A DNA stretch of 64,000 bases from Firmicutes bacterium TM09-10 (GCA_003481005.1 QUKC01000008.1:72556-136555); one strand, 5' to 3'. Shown: positions 16,956-27,415, counted from the first letter of the stretch. The notes: a model not told the origin generated them from the sequence alone. A program made the numbers and translations.

Positions 16956-19376
16956 TCAGCCCTTCTGAACGATATTTACCAGACGTCCGGGAACATAGAT
17001 TTCCTTGACGATCTGACCGGTCAGCTTGTCTGCTACTGCAGCTTTACCTGCTGCAATCGCATCCTCTTTGGAGATATCTGCAGCGATCTTAATGGTCGCA
17101 CGAACCTTGCCGTTTACCTGAACTGCGATTTCCACTTCAGGCTCTACCGTCTTTGCTTCTTCATAAGTCGGCCAGCTGGTCTGATACAGACGTCCGCCAT
17201 AGTTCATGATTTGCCACAGCTCCTCTGTCATATGGGGCGCTACAGGGTTTAACAGAATCAGCAGAGTTTTAAACTCATCTCTGGTTACCTTGCCAGCCTT
17301 GTAGAAATCATTGATCAGAGACATCATCGCAGCGATTGCAGTGTTATACTTTAAGGTCTCGAAGTCGGAAGAAACCTTCTTGATCGTCTGATGCATCCTG
17401 GTTTCCAGTTCCTTGGAATAGCCGGCTTCATCGGTTACAATCTCCTGCAGCTTCCAGACACGCTCCAGGAATCTTCTGCAGCCTTTTACGCCTTCATTGC
17501 TCCAGGCAGCGCTCAGTTCGAATGCGCCGATGAACATTTCATAGGTACGCAGGGTATCTGCGCCGAACTCGTTGACAATATCATCCGGGTTTACCACGTT
17601 GCCGCGGGACTTACTCATCTTCTCGCCGTTTTCTCCCAGGATCATGCCGTGAGAGGTTCTCTTCTGGTAAGGCTCCGGACAGGGAACAACCTTTTCGTCA
17701 TACAGGAAACGATGCCAGAATCTGGAGTACAGAAGATGCAGGGTGGTATGCTCCATGCCGCCGTTGTACCAGTCAACCGGCATCCAGTATTTGAGAGCTT
17801 CCGGACTTGCCAGTGCTTCCGTATTGTGGGGATCGGTATAACGCAGGAAGTACCAGGAAGAACCGGCCCACTGAGGCATGGTATCGGTTTCCCTCTCTGC
17901 AGGACCTCCGCAGCAGGGACAGGTTGTCTCTACCCAGCTTCTCATGGCAGCTAACGGAGATTCGCCGTTATCAGTGGGCATATAGCTTTCTACATCGGGC
18001 AGCTCCAGCGGAAGCTGATCTTCCGGAAGCGGCACATAGCCACACTTGTCACAGTGAACGATCGGGATCGGCTCGCCCCAGTAACGCTGTCTGGAAAATA
18101 CCCAGTCACGCAGCTTGTAGTTCGTTTTCTGTGTGCCAATGTTTTCTTTTTCGAGATATTCGATGATCGCCTTTTTCGCTTCCGCTACCTCCATGCCGTT
18201 TAAGAAGCCGGAGTTTACCAGCTTTCCGGTTGCAACGTCTACAAAAGCAGCCTCGTTTACATCCACCGGACCTTCGGAGCTTTCTACAACCTGAATGATC
18301 GGCATGTTGAATTTCTTTGCGAACTCCCAGTCTCTTTCATCATGGGCAGGAACCGCCATGATTGCGCCGGTACCGTAGCTCATCAATACATAGTCGGAAA
18401 CCCAGATGGGGATTTCTTTTCCGTTGACCGGATTGACTGCGGTCAGACCATCGATCTTTACACCGGTCTTTTCTTTTGCCAGCTCGGATCGCTCGAAGTC
18501 AGATTTTCTTGCAGCCTGCTCCTGATATGCTTTTACTTCGTCCAGGTTTTTGATCTCGGATGCAAACTTTTCAATATAAGGGTGTTCCGGGGAAATTACC
18601 ATATAAGTTACACCGAACAGAGTATCCGGACGTGTCGTATAAATACGCAGCTTGTCTTCCTTGCCTGCGATCGGGAAATCCACCTCTGCACCGGTCGAAC
18701 GGCCGATCCAGTTTTTCTGGGAAACCTTGACGCGCTCGATGTAATCGACGTGATCCAGACCTTCCAGCAGCTTATCCGCATACTCAGTGATCTTTAACAT
18801 CCACTGGCTCTTTACCTTACGGATAACTTCTGCGCCGCAGCGTTCGCAGTGGCCATTTACAACCTCTTCGTTTGCAAGTCCCACCTTACAGGAGGTACAC
18901 CAGTTGATCGGCATCTCCGCTTTGTAAGCCAGTCCCGCTTTAAACAGCTTTAAGAAAATCCACTGAGTCCATTTGTAATATTCCGGATCGGTGGTGTTGA
19001 TCTCTCTGTCCCAGTCAAAGGAATAGCCTAAGGAGTGCAGCTGCTCTTTGAAACGATGAACGTTATTTTTCGTTACGATCTTCGGATGGATGTGATTTTT
19101 GATCGCATAGTTCTCGGTCGGAAGTCCGAATGCGTCCCAGCCCATGGGATACAGTACGTTGTAGCCTTCCATTCTTCTCTTACGCGCAACGATATCCAGC
19201 GCCGTATACGGGCGGGGATGTCCAACGTGCAGCCCCTGTCCTGACGGATAAGGGAACTCTACCAGCGCATAATACTTCGGTTTGGAATAATCGTCGGATG
19301 CGGCAAACGCCTTTTCGTCATCCCAGATTTTCTGCCATTTCTGTTCGATTTCCTTGGGATTATAAACCCGTTCCAT
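16956..19376 (-). CDS. leuS: Leucyl-tRNA synthetase
   Basis: A class I aminoacyl-tRNA synthetase of 806 residues, the usual bacterial length. The HIGH motif appears as [14 protein letters not shown] (about 50), the KMSKS loop as [10 protein letters not shown] (about 590), a CP1 editing insert spans about 220-420 ([14 protein letters not shown]), and zinc-knuckle cysteines occur in [24 protein letters not shown]-box leader precedes it. The start has an AGGAGGACAC site. Confidence 0.97.
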   Translation of the reverse strand: MERVYNPKEIEQKWQKIWDDEKAFAASDDYSKPKYYALVEFPYPSGQGLHVGHPRPYTALDIVARKRRMEGYNVLYPMGWDAFGLPTENYAIKNHIHPKIVTKNNVHRFKEQLHSLGYSFDWDREINTTDPEYYKWTQWIFLKLFKAGLAYKAEMPINWCTSCKVGLANEEVVNGHCERCGAEVIRKVKSQWMLKITEYADKLLEGLDHVDYIERVKVSQKNWIGRSTGAEVDFPIAGKEDKLRIYTTRPDTLFGVTYMVISPEHPYIEKFASEIKNLDEVKAYQEQAARKSDFERSELAKEKTGVKIDGLTAVNPVNGKEIPIWVSDYVLMSYGTGAIMAVPAHDERDWEFAKKFNMPIIQVVESSEGPVDVNEAAFVDVATGKLVNSGFLNGMEVAEAKKAIIEYLEKENIGTQKTNYKLRDWVFSRQRYWGEPIPIVHCDKCGYVPLPEDQLPLELPDVESYMPTDNGESPLAAMRSWVETTCPCCGGPAERETDTMPQWAGSSWYFLRYTDPHNTEALASPEALKYWMPVDWYNGGMEHTTLHLLYSRFWHRFLYDEKVVPCPEPYQKRTSHGMILGENGEKMSKSRGNVVNPDDIVNEFGADTLRTYEMFIGAFELSAAWSNEGVKGCRRFLERVWKLQEIVTDEAGYSKELETRMHQTIKKVSSDFETLKYNTAIAAMMSLINDFYKAGKVTRDEFKTLLILLNPVAPHMTEELWQIMNYGGRLYQTSWPTYEEAKTVEPEVEIAVQVNGKVRATIKIAADISKEDAIAAGKAAVADKLTGQIVKEIYVPGRLVNIVQKG

Positions 19377-19401
19377 GTGTGTCCTCCTGACTTGATTCCG
19401 T

Positions 19402-19690
19402 AAAAAAACAGACCATCTCGCTCTTTCAAAAATAGAGACGAAACAGTCTGGCTCTTCGCGGTACCACTCTACTTCACAGGATCAAAAATGCCCTGTGCAT
19501 CTTGTCGTGCGCATAACGGCGCCACCCGCTTTCTGCTACCTTCCATATTTCATACGGCTCTCACAAAAAGAACTCCAAGACCAGTTCAAAGAATCTTTCT
19601 GCTGTCTCGCACCGTCCGGCAGCTCTCTGGATAGAAACAATCCTTTTACTTCTTCTCTTCAACGTCTGTCAAAAGTCTTAAATTCTGTAT
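19402..19690 (-). promoter_or_regulatory. T-box leader of leuS
   Basis: On the minus strand the conserved T-box sequence AGAGTGGTACCGCG is at 19470-19457, followed by a terminator stem and TTTTTTT (19452-19402). Upstream, a stem I region has an AAGTA-type box and GGACGGTGCGAGACAGC. A CTT in GGTCTTGGAG is a candidate leucine specifier, but I have not folded it rigorously. Uncharged tRNA-Leu would favour the antiterminator and raise leuS expression. Confidence 0.88.
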
Positions 19691-19691
19691 T

Positions 19692-19720
19692 ATTGTATCG
19701 TTCGCCCTTTCTTTTGTCAA
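19692..19720 (-). promoter_or_regulatory. Promoter of the leuS T-box transcript
   Basis: On the minus strand TTGACA, a 17-bp spacer and TACAAT, placing the transcription start at the beginning of the T-box leader. Confidence 0.75.
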
Positions 19721-19770
19721 GCCCAAAGTCGGAAAGAAGACCGCCTGCCGTCAATCAGAATACAAAATTC

Positions 19771-19808
19771 AAAAAGCGGCTCCCGGGAAACTCCCGAAAG
19801 CCGTTTTT
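19771..19808. terminator. Intrinsic terminator
   Basis: AAAAAGCGGCT pairs with AGCCGTTTTT around a CCCGGGAAACTCCCG inner hairpin; tracts on both sides suggest it can act in either direction, most likely ahead of leuS. Confidence 0.6.
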
Positions 19809-19821
19809 GTGCAGATCATAC

Positions 19822-20019
19822 TGCGGCAGAATGGAAGATGTCGCTTACGCGACTCGCCGCAGCCGGTGCAGGTACCTCGACACATTCTTTTTTATCGTAT
19901 AGGAAACTTTGTTTCCATACGATAAAGATGCTCCGCGAGGATGCGCACTCGCCGCAGGGGTAGATGGTTGCTAAAGCAACCGCGCCTCGGCGCGAGAATG
20001 TGTCAAGGCACATCCTTTT
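19822..20019 (-). repeat. Structured intergenic repeat, family A, copy 3 (composite)
   Basis: A central TATCGTATaGGAAAC/GTTTCCATACGATA stem (19893-19924) is flanked on the right by the copy-2-type modules (core GCTCCGCGAGGAT, GGTTGC-taaa-GCAACC at 19966-19981, then AGAATGTGTC/GGCACAT) and on the left by a copy-1-type GTCGC-ttac-GCGAC module with CTGCGGCAGAATGG. It therefore joins modules of both subtypes. It abuts the stop codon of the EF-G paralogue. Confidence 0.8.
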
Positions 20020-22110
20020 TTATTCTTCGCTGCCTTCTGCAACCTTTGCTGCTCTCGCTGCGATTTCTTTTTCCTGTACGTCTGAGGGAGCCTGCTCATA
20101 TCTTGCAAACTCATATTCGTATACGCCGCGTCCGCCGGTCATGGAGCGGAGATCTGTGCAGTAGCCATACAGATTGGAGGTCGGAACATCCGCTTCAATG
20201 ATCTGCTTGCCGCCTGCAACGGGCGTCATGCCGAGCACTCTGCCGCGTCTCTTATTTAAATCGCCCATAACGTCGCCGGTATAGGAATCCGGAACGGTTA
20301 CTTTCAGGGAAGAAATGGGCTCTAACAGAACCGGGCCCGCTTCCATGAAGCCCTTCTTAAACGCCTGGGATGCAGCCATCTTGAACGCCATTTCGGAGGA
20401 GTCAACCGGATGATAGGAACCATCATATAAAACAGCCTTTACACCGACAACCGGATATGCTGCCAGAGGACCTTTCTGAACGGCTTCTGCGATACCCTTT
20501 TCTACTGCCGGGAAGTAGTTTTTCGGAACTGCGCCGCCGACAACCTCCTGTTCAAATACATAAGGAGCTTCCAGATCGCCGGAGGGCTCAAAACGCATCT
20601 TAACGTGACCATACTGACCGTGTCCGCCGGACTGCTTCTTATATTTATATTCAACGTCGGATTTCTTGCGGATCGTCTCGCGGTAAGCAACCTTCGGTTT
20701 GGAAAGTTCAATCTTTACTTTATATTCGTTTTCCAGACGGCTTGCAATCACTTCCAGATGCTGCTCACCCATGCCGTAAAGCAGGGTCTGACGGTTTTCG
20801 GAATCGTTGACTACGCGCAGCGTCTTATCTTCGTCTGTCAGCTTCTGCAGAGACTGGGAAATCTTATCGATATCCGCCTTGTTAACCGCTTTATAGCGCT
20901 TTGCAGTATAAGGCTTGGAATATTCGGTCTTCGCATAAGCAACCGGATTTGCCTTGGTGGAAAGCGTATCACCGGTCTTTGCGCCGGTCAGCTTTGCAAG
21001 TGCACCGAGGTCGCCGGCATGCAGCTCGCTCACTTCGATCGGTTTGTTGCCCTGCATCACATACAGCTTGCCGATCTTTGTCTCAACATCGCTGTCGTTG
21101 TTATACATCGTATCGTCCGTTTTGAGTACACCGGAGCAAACCTTAATCAGGGAATACTTACCGATGAAGGGATCGGAAATCGTCTTATAGATGTATGCGG
21201 ATTTCGCTTTGGAGAAATCATAATCCGCCTGGAAAATGCCGTTTGTCTTTAAGCTGATGCCTGCGCATATCCTGTCTTCCGGGCTGGGAACGTATTTTAC
21301 AATATCATCCAGCAGCGTGTATACGCCCTGGCAGAGAGTGTTGGAGCCCATCGATACGGGAACGATCGAGCCGTCGATAACATTAGTACGCAGCGCTGCA
21401 CGAATTTCGGATTCGGAGAAAGTCTCGCCGCCAAAATAGCGCTCCATGAACGCTTCGCTCGTTTCTGCAACCGCTTCCATCAGCGTCTCTCTGCAGATCT
21501 CAAGATTCGGTCTGTTGTAATCCGGGATTTCGCAGGGAACAACCTCTTTGCCCTGCCAGCGGTTACCGGTTTCGGATACGACGTTGACATAGCCTACAAA
21601 GTGCTCGTTTTCACGAATCGGGAGGTTAAACGGTGCGATCTTCTTACCGTATTTTTCTTTCAGATCTTCTACGATCTGACGATAGGAGGCGTTATCCACG
21701 TCCATGTTGGTAACATAGACAAAACGGGGCAGTTTATATTTTTCGCAGAGCTCCCATGCCTTCTCGGTGCCGACTTCAATGCCGGATTTACCATTGATTA
21801 CGATGATGGCAGCGCCTGCAGCCTTTACCGCTTCTTCTACTTCGCCTACAAAGTCAAAATATCCGGGAGTATCCAAAATATTTATCTTCACGCCGTTCCA
21901 TTCGATGGGAACAACGGAGGTATTAATCGAAATCTGTCTCTTCTGTTCTTCCTTGCCATAATCACTGACGGTATTGCCGTCTGTGACCTTACCCATTCTG
22001 GATGTAATGCCAGCCAGATAAGCCATTGCCTCAGTCAGACTGGTTTTGCCCGAACCGCCATGGCCTAACAGAACCACGTTACGGATCTTGTCAGTTGTGT
22101 AAATGTTCAT
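20020..22110 (-). CDS. EF-G-like translational GTPase (EF-G-2/FusA2 type)
   Basis: A 696-residue EF-G paralogue with all five domains. G1 is GHGGSGKTSL; G3 is DTPGYFDF, where Tyr replaces the His of PGHVDF in main EF-G; G4 reads VTNMD instead of the usual VNKMD. Later stretches (GHGQYGHVKM, DVMGDLNKRRGRVLGM) match EF-G domains IV and V. Start chosen at 22110 because GGAGG lies 7 bp upstream. These features point to the EF-G-2 group, whose role is unclear and which is not the essential fusA. It is monocistronic. Confidence 0.88.
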   Translation of the reverse strand: MNIYTTDKIRNVVLLGHGGSGKTSLTEAMAYLAGITSRMGKVTDGNTVSDYGKEEQKRQISINTSVVPIEWNGVKINILDTPGYFDFVGEVEEAVKAAGAAIIVINGKSGIEVGTEKAWELCEKYKLPRFVYVTNMDVDNASYRQIVEDLKEKYGKKIAPFNLPIRENEHFVGYVNVVSETGNRWQGKEVVPCEIPDYNRPNLEICRETLMEAVAETSEAFMERYFGGETFSESEIRAALRTNVIDGSIVPVSMGSNTLCQGVYTLLDDIVKYVPSPEDRICAGISLKTNGIFQADYDFSKAKSAYIYKTISDPFIGKYSLIKVCSGVLKTDDTMYNNDSDVETKIGKLYVMQGNKPIEVSELHAGDLGALAKLTGAKTGDTLSTKANPVAYAKTEYSKPYTAKRYKAVNKADIDKISQSLQKLTDEDKTLRVVNDSENRQTLLYGMGEQHLEVIASRLENEYKVKIELSKPKVAYRETIRKKSDVEYKYKKQSGGHGQYGHVKMRFEPSGDLEAPYVFEQEVVGGAVPKNYFPAVEKGIAEAVQKGPLAAYPVVGVKAVLYDGSYHPVDSSEMAFKMAASQAFKKGFMEAGPVLLEPISSLKVTVPDSYTGDVMGDLNKRRGRVLGMTPVAGGKQIIEADVPTSNLYGYCTDLRSMTGGRGVYEYEFARYEQAPSDVQEKEIAARAAKVAEGSEE

Positions 22111-22340
22111 CTTCATTCCTCCGTATATTGCAAATTCTGGGTATTCTGTCAAAGATTTTTAGATGATTAAAATCATTCCCAATTTCCCCATGTGGATATT
22201 CTACTAAACTTTCACATTTTTAGCAAGCCTTTTCGTCATTTTGGACATGCTTTTCTTTGACTATCTGAAAATCTTTTCGCCAGTTCTGTAAAAGCTGGAC
22301 TTTCCCGTGTATTCTTATATAATATTTATACAGGATACAA

Positions 22341-22369
22341 TTGACTTTCGCGCTTTAAAGTGCTATATT
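22341..22369 (+). promoter_or_regulatory. Promoter of the aromatic amino acid operon
   Basis: TTGACT at 22341-22346, a 17-bp spacer and TATATT at 22364-22369. The leader to the aroF ATG is only about 60 nt, so no long attenuator fits. The rest of the 22111-22435 gap shows no gene or recognised element. Confidence 0.7.
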
Positions 22370-22435
22370 ACAAGGAGATTTTTCGAAAAGAAGATACAGA
22401 ATCAAAGATTTTTCACTCAAGGGAGGACTTTACTT

Positions 22436-23446
22436 ATGATCATTGTAATGAAACCGAAGGCAGCGGATAAAAATATAAAGGCTGTCACACAGTATATTGA
22501 AGCAAACGGTCTGACCGCACATCTGTCCCAGGGCGAACAGGTTACGATCATCGGCGTAGTCGGTGACAAATCCCGTCTTTCCACAGAAAATATTGCACTG
22601 CTTGAAGACGTGGACCGGATCGTTCCCGTCACGGAAAGCTATAAGCTCGCAAACCTGAAATTTCATCCGGAGCCGTCTGTCGTAAAGGTCAGCTGCACCT
22701 CTATCGGACCGGACACCCGGACGATTATGGCAGGTCCCTGCGCGGTGGAATCCAACGACCAGCTGATGCTGATCGCCGAAGCAGTCAAGAAAAACGGCGC
22801 GACCATCCTGCGCGGCGGTGCATATAAGCCCCGTACCTCCCCCTACTCCTTTCAGGGTCTTGAAGAAGAGGGCTTAAAATACATGCAGGAGGCCGGAAAA
22901 GCCTTCGATCTGGCGACGATCTGCGAGGTTGTCAGCCTGGAAGCGATCGAAGCAGCGGTCAAATATGTCGATATGATCCAGATCGGTGCCCGCAATATGC
23001 AGAATTTCATCTTATTAAAAGAAGCCGGACGTTCCGGTCTTCCGGTTTTATTAAAGCGGGGGCTGTGCGCGACGATCGACGAATGGCTCAATGCCGCAGA
23101 ATATATTATGGCGGAAGGCAACCCGAATGTGGTATTATGTGAAAGAGGTATCCGTACTTATGAAACTTCCACGAGAAATACATTGGATTTGAGCGCGGTT
23201 CCCGTCTTAAAGGAGCGGACACATCTGCCGGTTATTGTAGACCCGTCCCATGCGACAGGTGCTTACCGTTATGTACCTCCGATGGCAAAAGCTGCCGTTG
23301 CCTGCGGCGCGGACGGTCTGATGATCGAGGTGCACAACAATCCTGCCTGCGCTCTTTCTGACGGTCCTCAGTCTTTGAATTTTGAAAAATTCGCCCGTCT
23401 TTCCAAAGAGCTCGATCCGTTCTGGAAGCTTGCGGGCAGAAATTAA
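22436..23446 (+). CDS. aroF: 3-deoxy-7-phosphoheptulonate synthase (DAHP synthase, type I-beta)
   Basis: First step of the shikimate pathway, condensing PEP and erythrose 4-phosphate. It is 336 residues: an N-terminal ferredoxin-like regulatory domain (about 1-70, [19 protein letters not shown]) and a KDO8P/DAHP synthase barrel with [45 protein letters not shown] and VDPSHATG. This layout matches the Thermotoga-type enzyme. The ATG follows GGGAGG; an in-frame extension upstream crosses the promoter and is not used. First gene of aroF-tyrA-aroA. Confidence 0.96.
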   Translation: MIIVMKPKAADKNIKAVTQYIEANGLTAHLSQGEQVTIIGVVGDKSRLSTENIALLEDVDRIVPVTESYKLANLKFHPEPSVVKVSCTSIGPDTRTIMAGPCAVESNDQLMLIAEAVKKNGATILRGGAYKPRTSPYSFQGLEEEGLKYMQEAGKAFDLATICEVVSLEAIEAAVKYVDMIQIGARNMQNFILLKEAGRSGLPVLLKRGLCATIDEWLNAAEYIMAEGNPNVVLCERGIRTYETSTRNTLDLSAVPVLKERTHLPVIVDPSHATGAYRYVPPMAKAAVACGADGLMIEVHNNPACALSDGPQSLNFEKFARLSKELDPFWKLAGRN

Positions 23447-23462
23447 GGAGTAAGTTACTGTC

Positions 23463-24551
23463 ATGATTACCTGTGGTTTTGTCGGACTCGGCTTAATCGG
23501 CGGTTCCATCGCCAGGGCATTGAAGGCCAACCGAAAGGATGTTGTCATCATCGCCTGCGACCCAAACGAAGAAACGTTGAAGCTCGCAACAGAACAGAAA
23601 ATTGCGGATGAAGCCTATCCGGCTCCCTGCGACGCGTTTACCGCCTGCGATTATATTTTCCTGTGCGCGCCCGTTTCTCACAACGATGAGAACCTGTTAA
23701 AAATCTTATCCTACCGCAAAAAGGACTGTATCCTGACCGATGTCGGGAGTGTCAAAACGCCGATCAATTCGCTGATCCACTCTCTGGGACTGACGGACTG
23801 CTTTATCGGCGGACATCCGATGGCGGGCAGCGAGCGAATCGGCTTTGCCAATTCCAAGGCGGGCCTTTTGGAAAACGCTTACTACATCCTCGCTCCCGCG
23901 CCGCAGGTTCCCGCTGCCAAAATCGCAGAATTTCAGGGGCTTGTCACCTCCATGGGAGCGATCCCTCTGCAGGTGGAAAGCCAGAAGCATGATTACGTGA
24001 CCGCTGCTGTCAGCCACCTGCCTCATATCGTTGCTGCCGCCCTCGTCCATCTGGTACAGGATCATGACGATGCTCAGGGACTGATGAAATCCATCGCTGC
24101 AGGTGGGTTTAAGGATATCACGCGGATCGCCTCCTCTTCCCCTGTCATGTGGGAGCAGATCTGCATGACCAACACGGTCAATATTTCCAGACTGCTGCAG
24201 GATTATATTGACGCCCTTGGCGTCGTTCAAAAAGAGCTGCAGGAACACGATTCTGCCTCGCTCTATACCTTTTTTGACGGTGCACGCGCATACCGCGATT
24301 CCTTTATTGACGCCGGAAGCGGCCCGATCAAAAAGGATTACTCTATCCGTCTGGATATCCCGGATGAAGCAGGTTCTATCGCCGCCGTCTCCACGCTTTT
24401 GGCGCTGAACAACATCAGCATCAAAAATATCGGCATCGTCCATAACCGGGAGGCACAGGAAGGCGTCCTGCGAATTGAATTTTACGAAGAAGATTCGATT
24501 ACAAAGGCGATTCAGCTGCTGAACAGACGCGGCTATGTAACGCATATCTGA
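23463..24551 (+). CDS. tyrA: Prephenate dehydrogenase with C-terminal ACT domain
   Basis: Tyrosine branch enzyme of 362 residues. The Rossmann motif GFVGLGLIGGSIARALK is at the N-terminus, followed by LTDVGSVK, the substrate loop GGHPMAGSE and the catalytic-type His in SHLPHIVAAALV. The last 75 residues are an ACT domain (DIPDEAGSIAAVSTLL), expected to mediate tyrosine feedback. It lies 16 bp after aroF in the same operon. Confidence 0.95.
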   Translation: MITCGFVGLGLIGGSIARALKANRKDVVIIACDPNEETLKLATEQKIADEAYPAPCDAFTACDYIFLCAPVSHNDENLLKILSYRKKDCILTDVGSVKTPINSLIHSLGLTDCFIGGHPMAGSERIGFANSKAGLLENAYYILAPAPQVPAAKIAEFQGLVTSMGAIPLQVESQKHDYVTAAVSHLPHIVAAALVHLVQDHDDAQGLMKSIAAGGFKDITRIASSSPVMWEQICMTNTVNISRLLQDYIDALGVVQKELQEHDSASLYTFFDGARAYRDSFIDAGSGPIKKDYSIRLDIPDEAGSIAAVSTLLALNNISIKNIGIVHNREAQEGVLRIEFYEEDSITKAIQLLNRRGYVTHI

Positions 24552-24583
24552 AAAAATTGATAAACGGAAAGGATTTTAATGGT

Positions 24584-25864
24584 ATGATGGAACTGACAGC
24601 CAGCAAAGCGCTGCGTGGCGAAGTGACCGTCCCCGGAGATAAATCGATCTCCCACCGCAGCGTGATGTTCGGAGCAATCGCACAGGGAACGACAGAGGTT
24701 ACGAATTTTTTACAGGGAGCGGACTGTCTTTCTACAATCAGCTGCTTTCAAAAGCTCGGCATTGAAATTGAAAATACGCCGGAGCGCATTTTAGTACACG
24801 GAAAAGGCTTACACGGGCTGTCTGCGCCCTCTGAGGTGCTGGATGCAGGCAATTCCGGCACGACAACCCGGCTGATTTCCGGCATTTTGAGCGGTCAGGC
24901 CTTTGAAACAACGCTGACCGGGGATGCTTCCATTCAGAAGCGTCCAATGAAGCGCATCATGGAGCCGCTTTCTCTGATGGGCGCAGAAATTGAAAGCGTC
25001 CGTAAAAACGGCTGCGCGCCGCTTCACATCACCGGCAGCAGCCTGCACGGGATCACTTATTCCACGCCGGTCGCATCCGCACAGGTCAAATCCTCGATCC
25101 TGCTCGCCGGTCTTTATGCGGATGGTCAGACGAGCGTAACAGAGCCTGCTCTCAGCCGCAACCACACGGAGCTGATGCTTTCCGGTTTCGGCGCAGATAT
25201 CTGCTCTGACGGACTGACTGCAACGATCACACCAGGAAACGAGCTGTATGCACAGCAGATTTTTGTCCCCGGCGATATCTCTTCCGCAGCTTATTTCCTG
25301 GCAGCAGGTCTTTTGGTCCCTGGCTCTGAGCTTCTGATCCACAATGTCGGCATCAATCCGACCCGCGCAGGAATCCTGACCGTGCTCCGCGCAATGGGTG
25401 GAAACCTGACTGTTTTAAACGAACGTGTCTGCGCAGGGGAACCGGTTGCTGATCTGCTCGTCTCTGCTTCTTCCCTGCATGGAACAACTATAGAGGGAAA
25501 TCTGATCCCGGCACTGATCGATGAAATTCCTATGATTGCCGTAATGGCTGCATTTGCCGATGGACAGACTGTGATCCGCGACGCCGCCGAATTAAAGGTC
25601 AAGGAATCCGACCGTATTGCCACGGTGACTGCCGGACTGCGCGCGATGGGCTGTGATATCACACCTACGGACGACGGTATGATAATCCGTGGAGGAAAAA
25701 CACTTCACGGCGCAGAAATCGATTCCTATCTCGACCACCGCATTGCCATGAGCTTCGCGGTTGCCGCGCTGGCAGCCGATGGCGTTACTTCTATTAAAGA
25801 TGCGGATTGTGTCAAAATCAGTTATCCCAACTTCTATGATGATCTGCTGGGTCTGGCGAAGTAA
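24584..25864 (+). CDS. aroA: 5-enolpyruvylshikimate-3-phosphate synthase
   Basis: Shikimate-pathway enzyme joining PEP to shikimate 3-phosphate. The 426 residues show VPGDKSISHRSVMFGAIA near the N-terminus, LDAGNSGTTTRLISG, SAQVKSSILLAGLYADG, the catalytic Asp region PALIDEIPMIAVMAAFADG and KESDRIATVTAGLRAMG. The ATG pair at 24584/24587 follows CGGAAAGGA at suitable spacing; a TTG at 24557 is less likely. Third gene of the aro operon, ended by the terminator at 25913. Confidence 0.96.
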   Translation: MMELTASKALRGEVTVPGDKSISHRSVMFGAIAQGTTEVTNFLQGADCLSTISCFQKLGIEIENTPERILVHGKGLHGLSAPSEVLDAGNSGTTTRLISGILSGQAFETTLTGDASIQKRPMKRIMEPLSLMGAEIESVRKNGCAPLHITGSSLHGITYSTPVASAQVKSSILLAGLYADGQTSVTEPALSRNHTELMLSGFGADICSDGLTATITPGNELYAQQIFVPGDISSAAYFLAAGLLVPGSELLIHNVGINPTRAGILTVLRAMGGNLTVLNERVCAGEPVADLLVSASSLHGTTIEGNLIPALIDEIPMIAVMAAFADGQTVIRDAAELKVKESDRIATVTAGLRAMGCDITPTDDGMIIRGGKTLHGAEIDSYLDHRIAMSFAVAALAADGVTSIKDADCVKISYPNFYDDLLGLAK

Positions 25865-25912
25865 AAATTTCGCACCGGCATTGGCATGGTGACGCACCTT
25901 CCATAGACAAAC

Positions 25913-25959
25913 AAAACCGGTCTGTGTTTCCTCTCATAAGGATTCCCAGTCCGGTTTTT
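25913..25959 (+). terminator. Intrinsic terminator of the aro operon
   Basis: AAAACCGGtCTG pairs with CAGtCCGGTTTTT around a loop of about 22 bases. Confidence 0.8.
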
Positions 25960-25961
25960 AA

Positions 25962-26002
25962 TTCATGACAATAGAATGCTAGCAGAGCGTGCATTCTATT
26001 GT
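25962..26002 (+). repeat. Short hairpin repeat, family B, copy 2
   Basis: TTCATGA plus CAATAGAATGC, loop, GCATTCTATTG, directly after the aroA terminator, as copy 1 is after the ABC-F terminator. Confidence 0.85.
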
Positions 26003-26068
26003 TGCAATCTCAAATTTTCGTAACTGTTCAGTGCCCTCACAGTTACGCGCAAAAAACATCTGTGCCAG

Positions 26069-26398
26069 TCACTGCTTCCTCTGCATCTGCCAGAGGCGCT
26101 GCTCGTCATACCCCCATCCGATCAGCTCTTTTACCTGCTTGTCTGCGGTTTCATCCGGATGGTAATAATGCAGCATATGGATGACGTTCTTTTCCCGTTC
26201 ATTCGCCGGTTCATAGCCAGCTAAAAGCTCTGCCACACGGTCTTTTAATTCAACCGGAGTTTCCCACTGCGGAACCTCCCTGCCCGCCAGCTTACAGAGT
26301 AGGCCGCAGGCATAGCCCATTTCATAATTTCCCGTCATCACGGAGGTTTCATGCTGCGATTTGATTATCACTGACATTCTTGCAAGATCAGGTACCAT
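26069..26398 (-). CDS. Uncharacterised 109-residue protein
   Basis: A soluble, probably helical protein with an ETSVMTGNYEMGYACGLLCK segment and a charged Glu/Lys/Arg-rich second half ending GYDEQRLWQMQRKQ. It starts 3 nt after the stop of the flippase-like membrane protein and is probably translated with it. I do not recognise the family. Confidence 0.6.
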   Translation of the reverse strand: MVPDLARMSVIIKSQHETSVMTGNYEMGYACGLLCKLAGREVPQWETPVELKDRVAELLAGYEPANEREKNVIHMLHYYHPDETADKQVKELIGWGYDEQRLWQMQRKQ

Positions 26399-26401
26399 AA
26401 C

Positions 26402-27415
26402 TTACTCTACCGGGCATTCCCGGCTTCCTTTCTTTTTTCTGCGGTCTGTCAGGGCAAGCAACGCGCCCGGGACCAATGGAATAATGTTGACCGCACACCG
26501 CAGCAGGATCATGGCTGCACCTGCTTCTGCCGCTCCTACGATCTTTGTGGAAAACATCAGAAAAACAAATTCCAGAGAACCCAGCCCTGCGGGCGTCGGA
26601 ATTACACCCGCCAGCATCTGTGCCGCGGCTGTAATGCACACAATCTCCCAAAGGGAAACCGGAAGGTCTGCCGACAACACAAACCAGGGAACCAAATACC
26701 AGCAGGTCAGCTTTGCAAAATCGCACAGAAAAATACCTCCTGCCGTTCGCGGCGAATGCTTTAACAATCGGAGCGATTCCTCCTGCATGGAATCAATCTG
26801 CGCCTTCATTTTATCCCGTTTATCCTGCCATTTCCCATGGCATAGCCGTTCTGCAATCAAAAATCCCCAATTGGAAAACGGCGGGCATGCCGTTACCAGA
26901 AGCAGCACTGCGGTAATCAGCGCCGTCAAACCGATTCCCGCCGCCAGAAACGCCGTATAGCCGGAGACGCTTTCATCCTTCGCAAACAGCAGACAGAGAA
27001 AGCCAATCAGACCATACAGCGTAATCGATACTTTATGGAAAATATATTGCACCATGGACAGTCCTGCCCCGCGTGCAAGCGGAAGCCCGTCCCGGTTCAT
27101 TTCATACATCTGTGCGACCCCGCCTCCGCTTCCAAGGGTCGTCGTCCGAAAAAAGCTGCACACAAACGAACATCTCACGCCCTGCATCCAGGAATAATGC
27201 TTTACAGACTGCCGCATCAGCAGCCAGATGATCGTTCCTTCCCAGACCAGATAGGTCAACGATAGCACAATAATTATAAAGATCGTCCAGTTAGGCAATT
27301 TGCGGATTTTTTCCGCCGCCTGCGCCAGGAAATTTCTTTCATACCAGCAGGCAAAGAAAATCAATCCAAATACCAGGACATATTTCAGCCAGCTCTTCTT
27401 TTTTTCCTGTTTCAA
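26402..27415 (-). CDS. Lysylphosphatidylglycerol synthase/flippase-like membrane protein (UPF0104)
   Basis: About 337 residues with seven to eight hydrophobic segments and the family signature near VPWFVLSADLPVSL and AGVIPTPAGLGSLEFVFLMF, which is shared by the MprF flippase domain and AglD-like proteins. No MprF-type C-terminal synthase domain is fused, so a lipid or glycolipid translocation role is more likely than aminoacylation. Start: a TTG at 27415 follows AAAGGAG and gives the KQEKKKSWLKYV N-terminus typical of the family; the frame also has an ATG at 27472 and a TTG at 27487 without good ribosome sites. Confidence 0.8.
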   Translation of the reverse strand: MKQEKKKSWLKYVLVFGLIFFACWYERNFLAQAAEKIRKLPNWTIFIIIVLSLTYLVWEGTIIWLLMRQSVKHYSWMQGVRCSFVCSFFRTTTLGSGGGVAQMYEMNRDGLPLARGAGLSMVQYIFHKVSITLYGLIGFLCLLFAKDESVSGYTAFLAAGIGLTALITAVLLLVTACPPFSNWGFLIAERLCHGKWQDKRDKMKAQIDSMQEESLRLLKHSPRTAGGIFLCDFAKLTCWYLVPWFVLSADLPVSLWEIVCITAAAQMLAGVIPTPAGLGSLEFVFLMFSTKIVGAAEAGAAMILLRCAVNIIPLVPGALLALTDRRKKKGSRECPVE

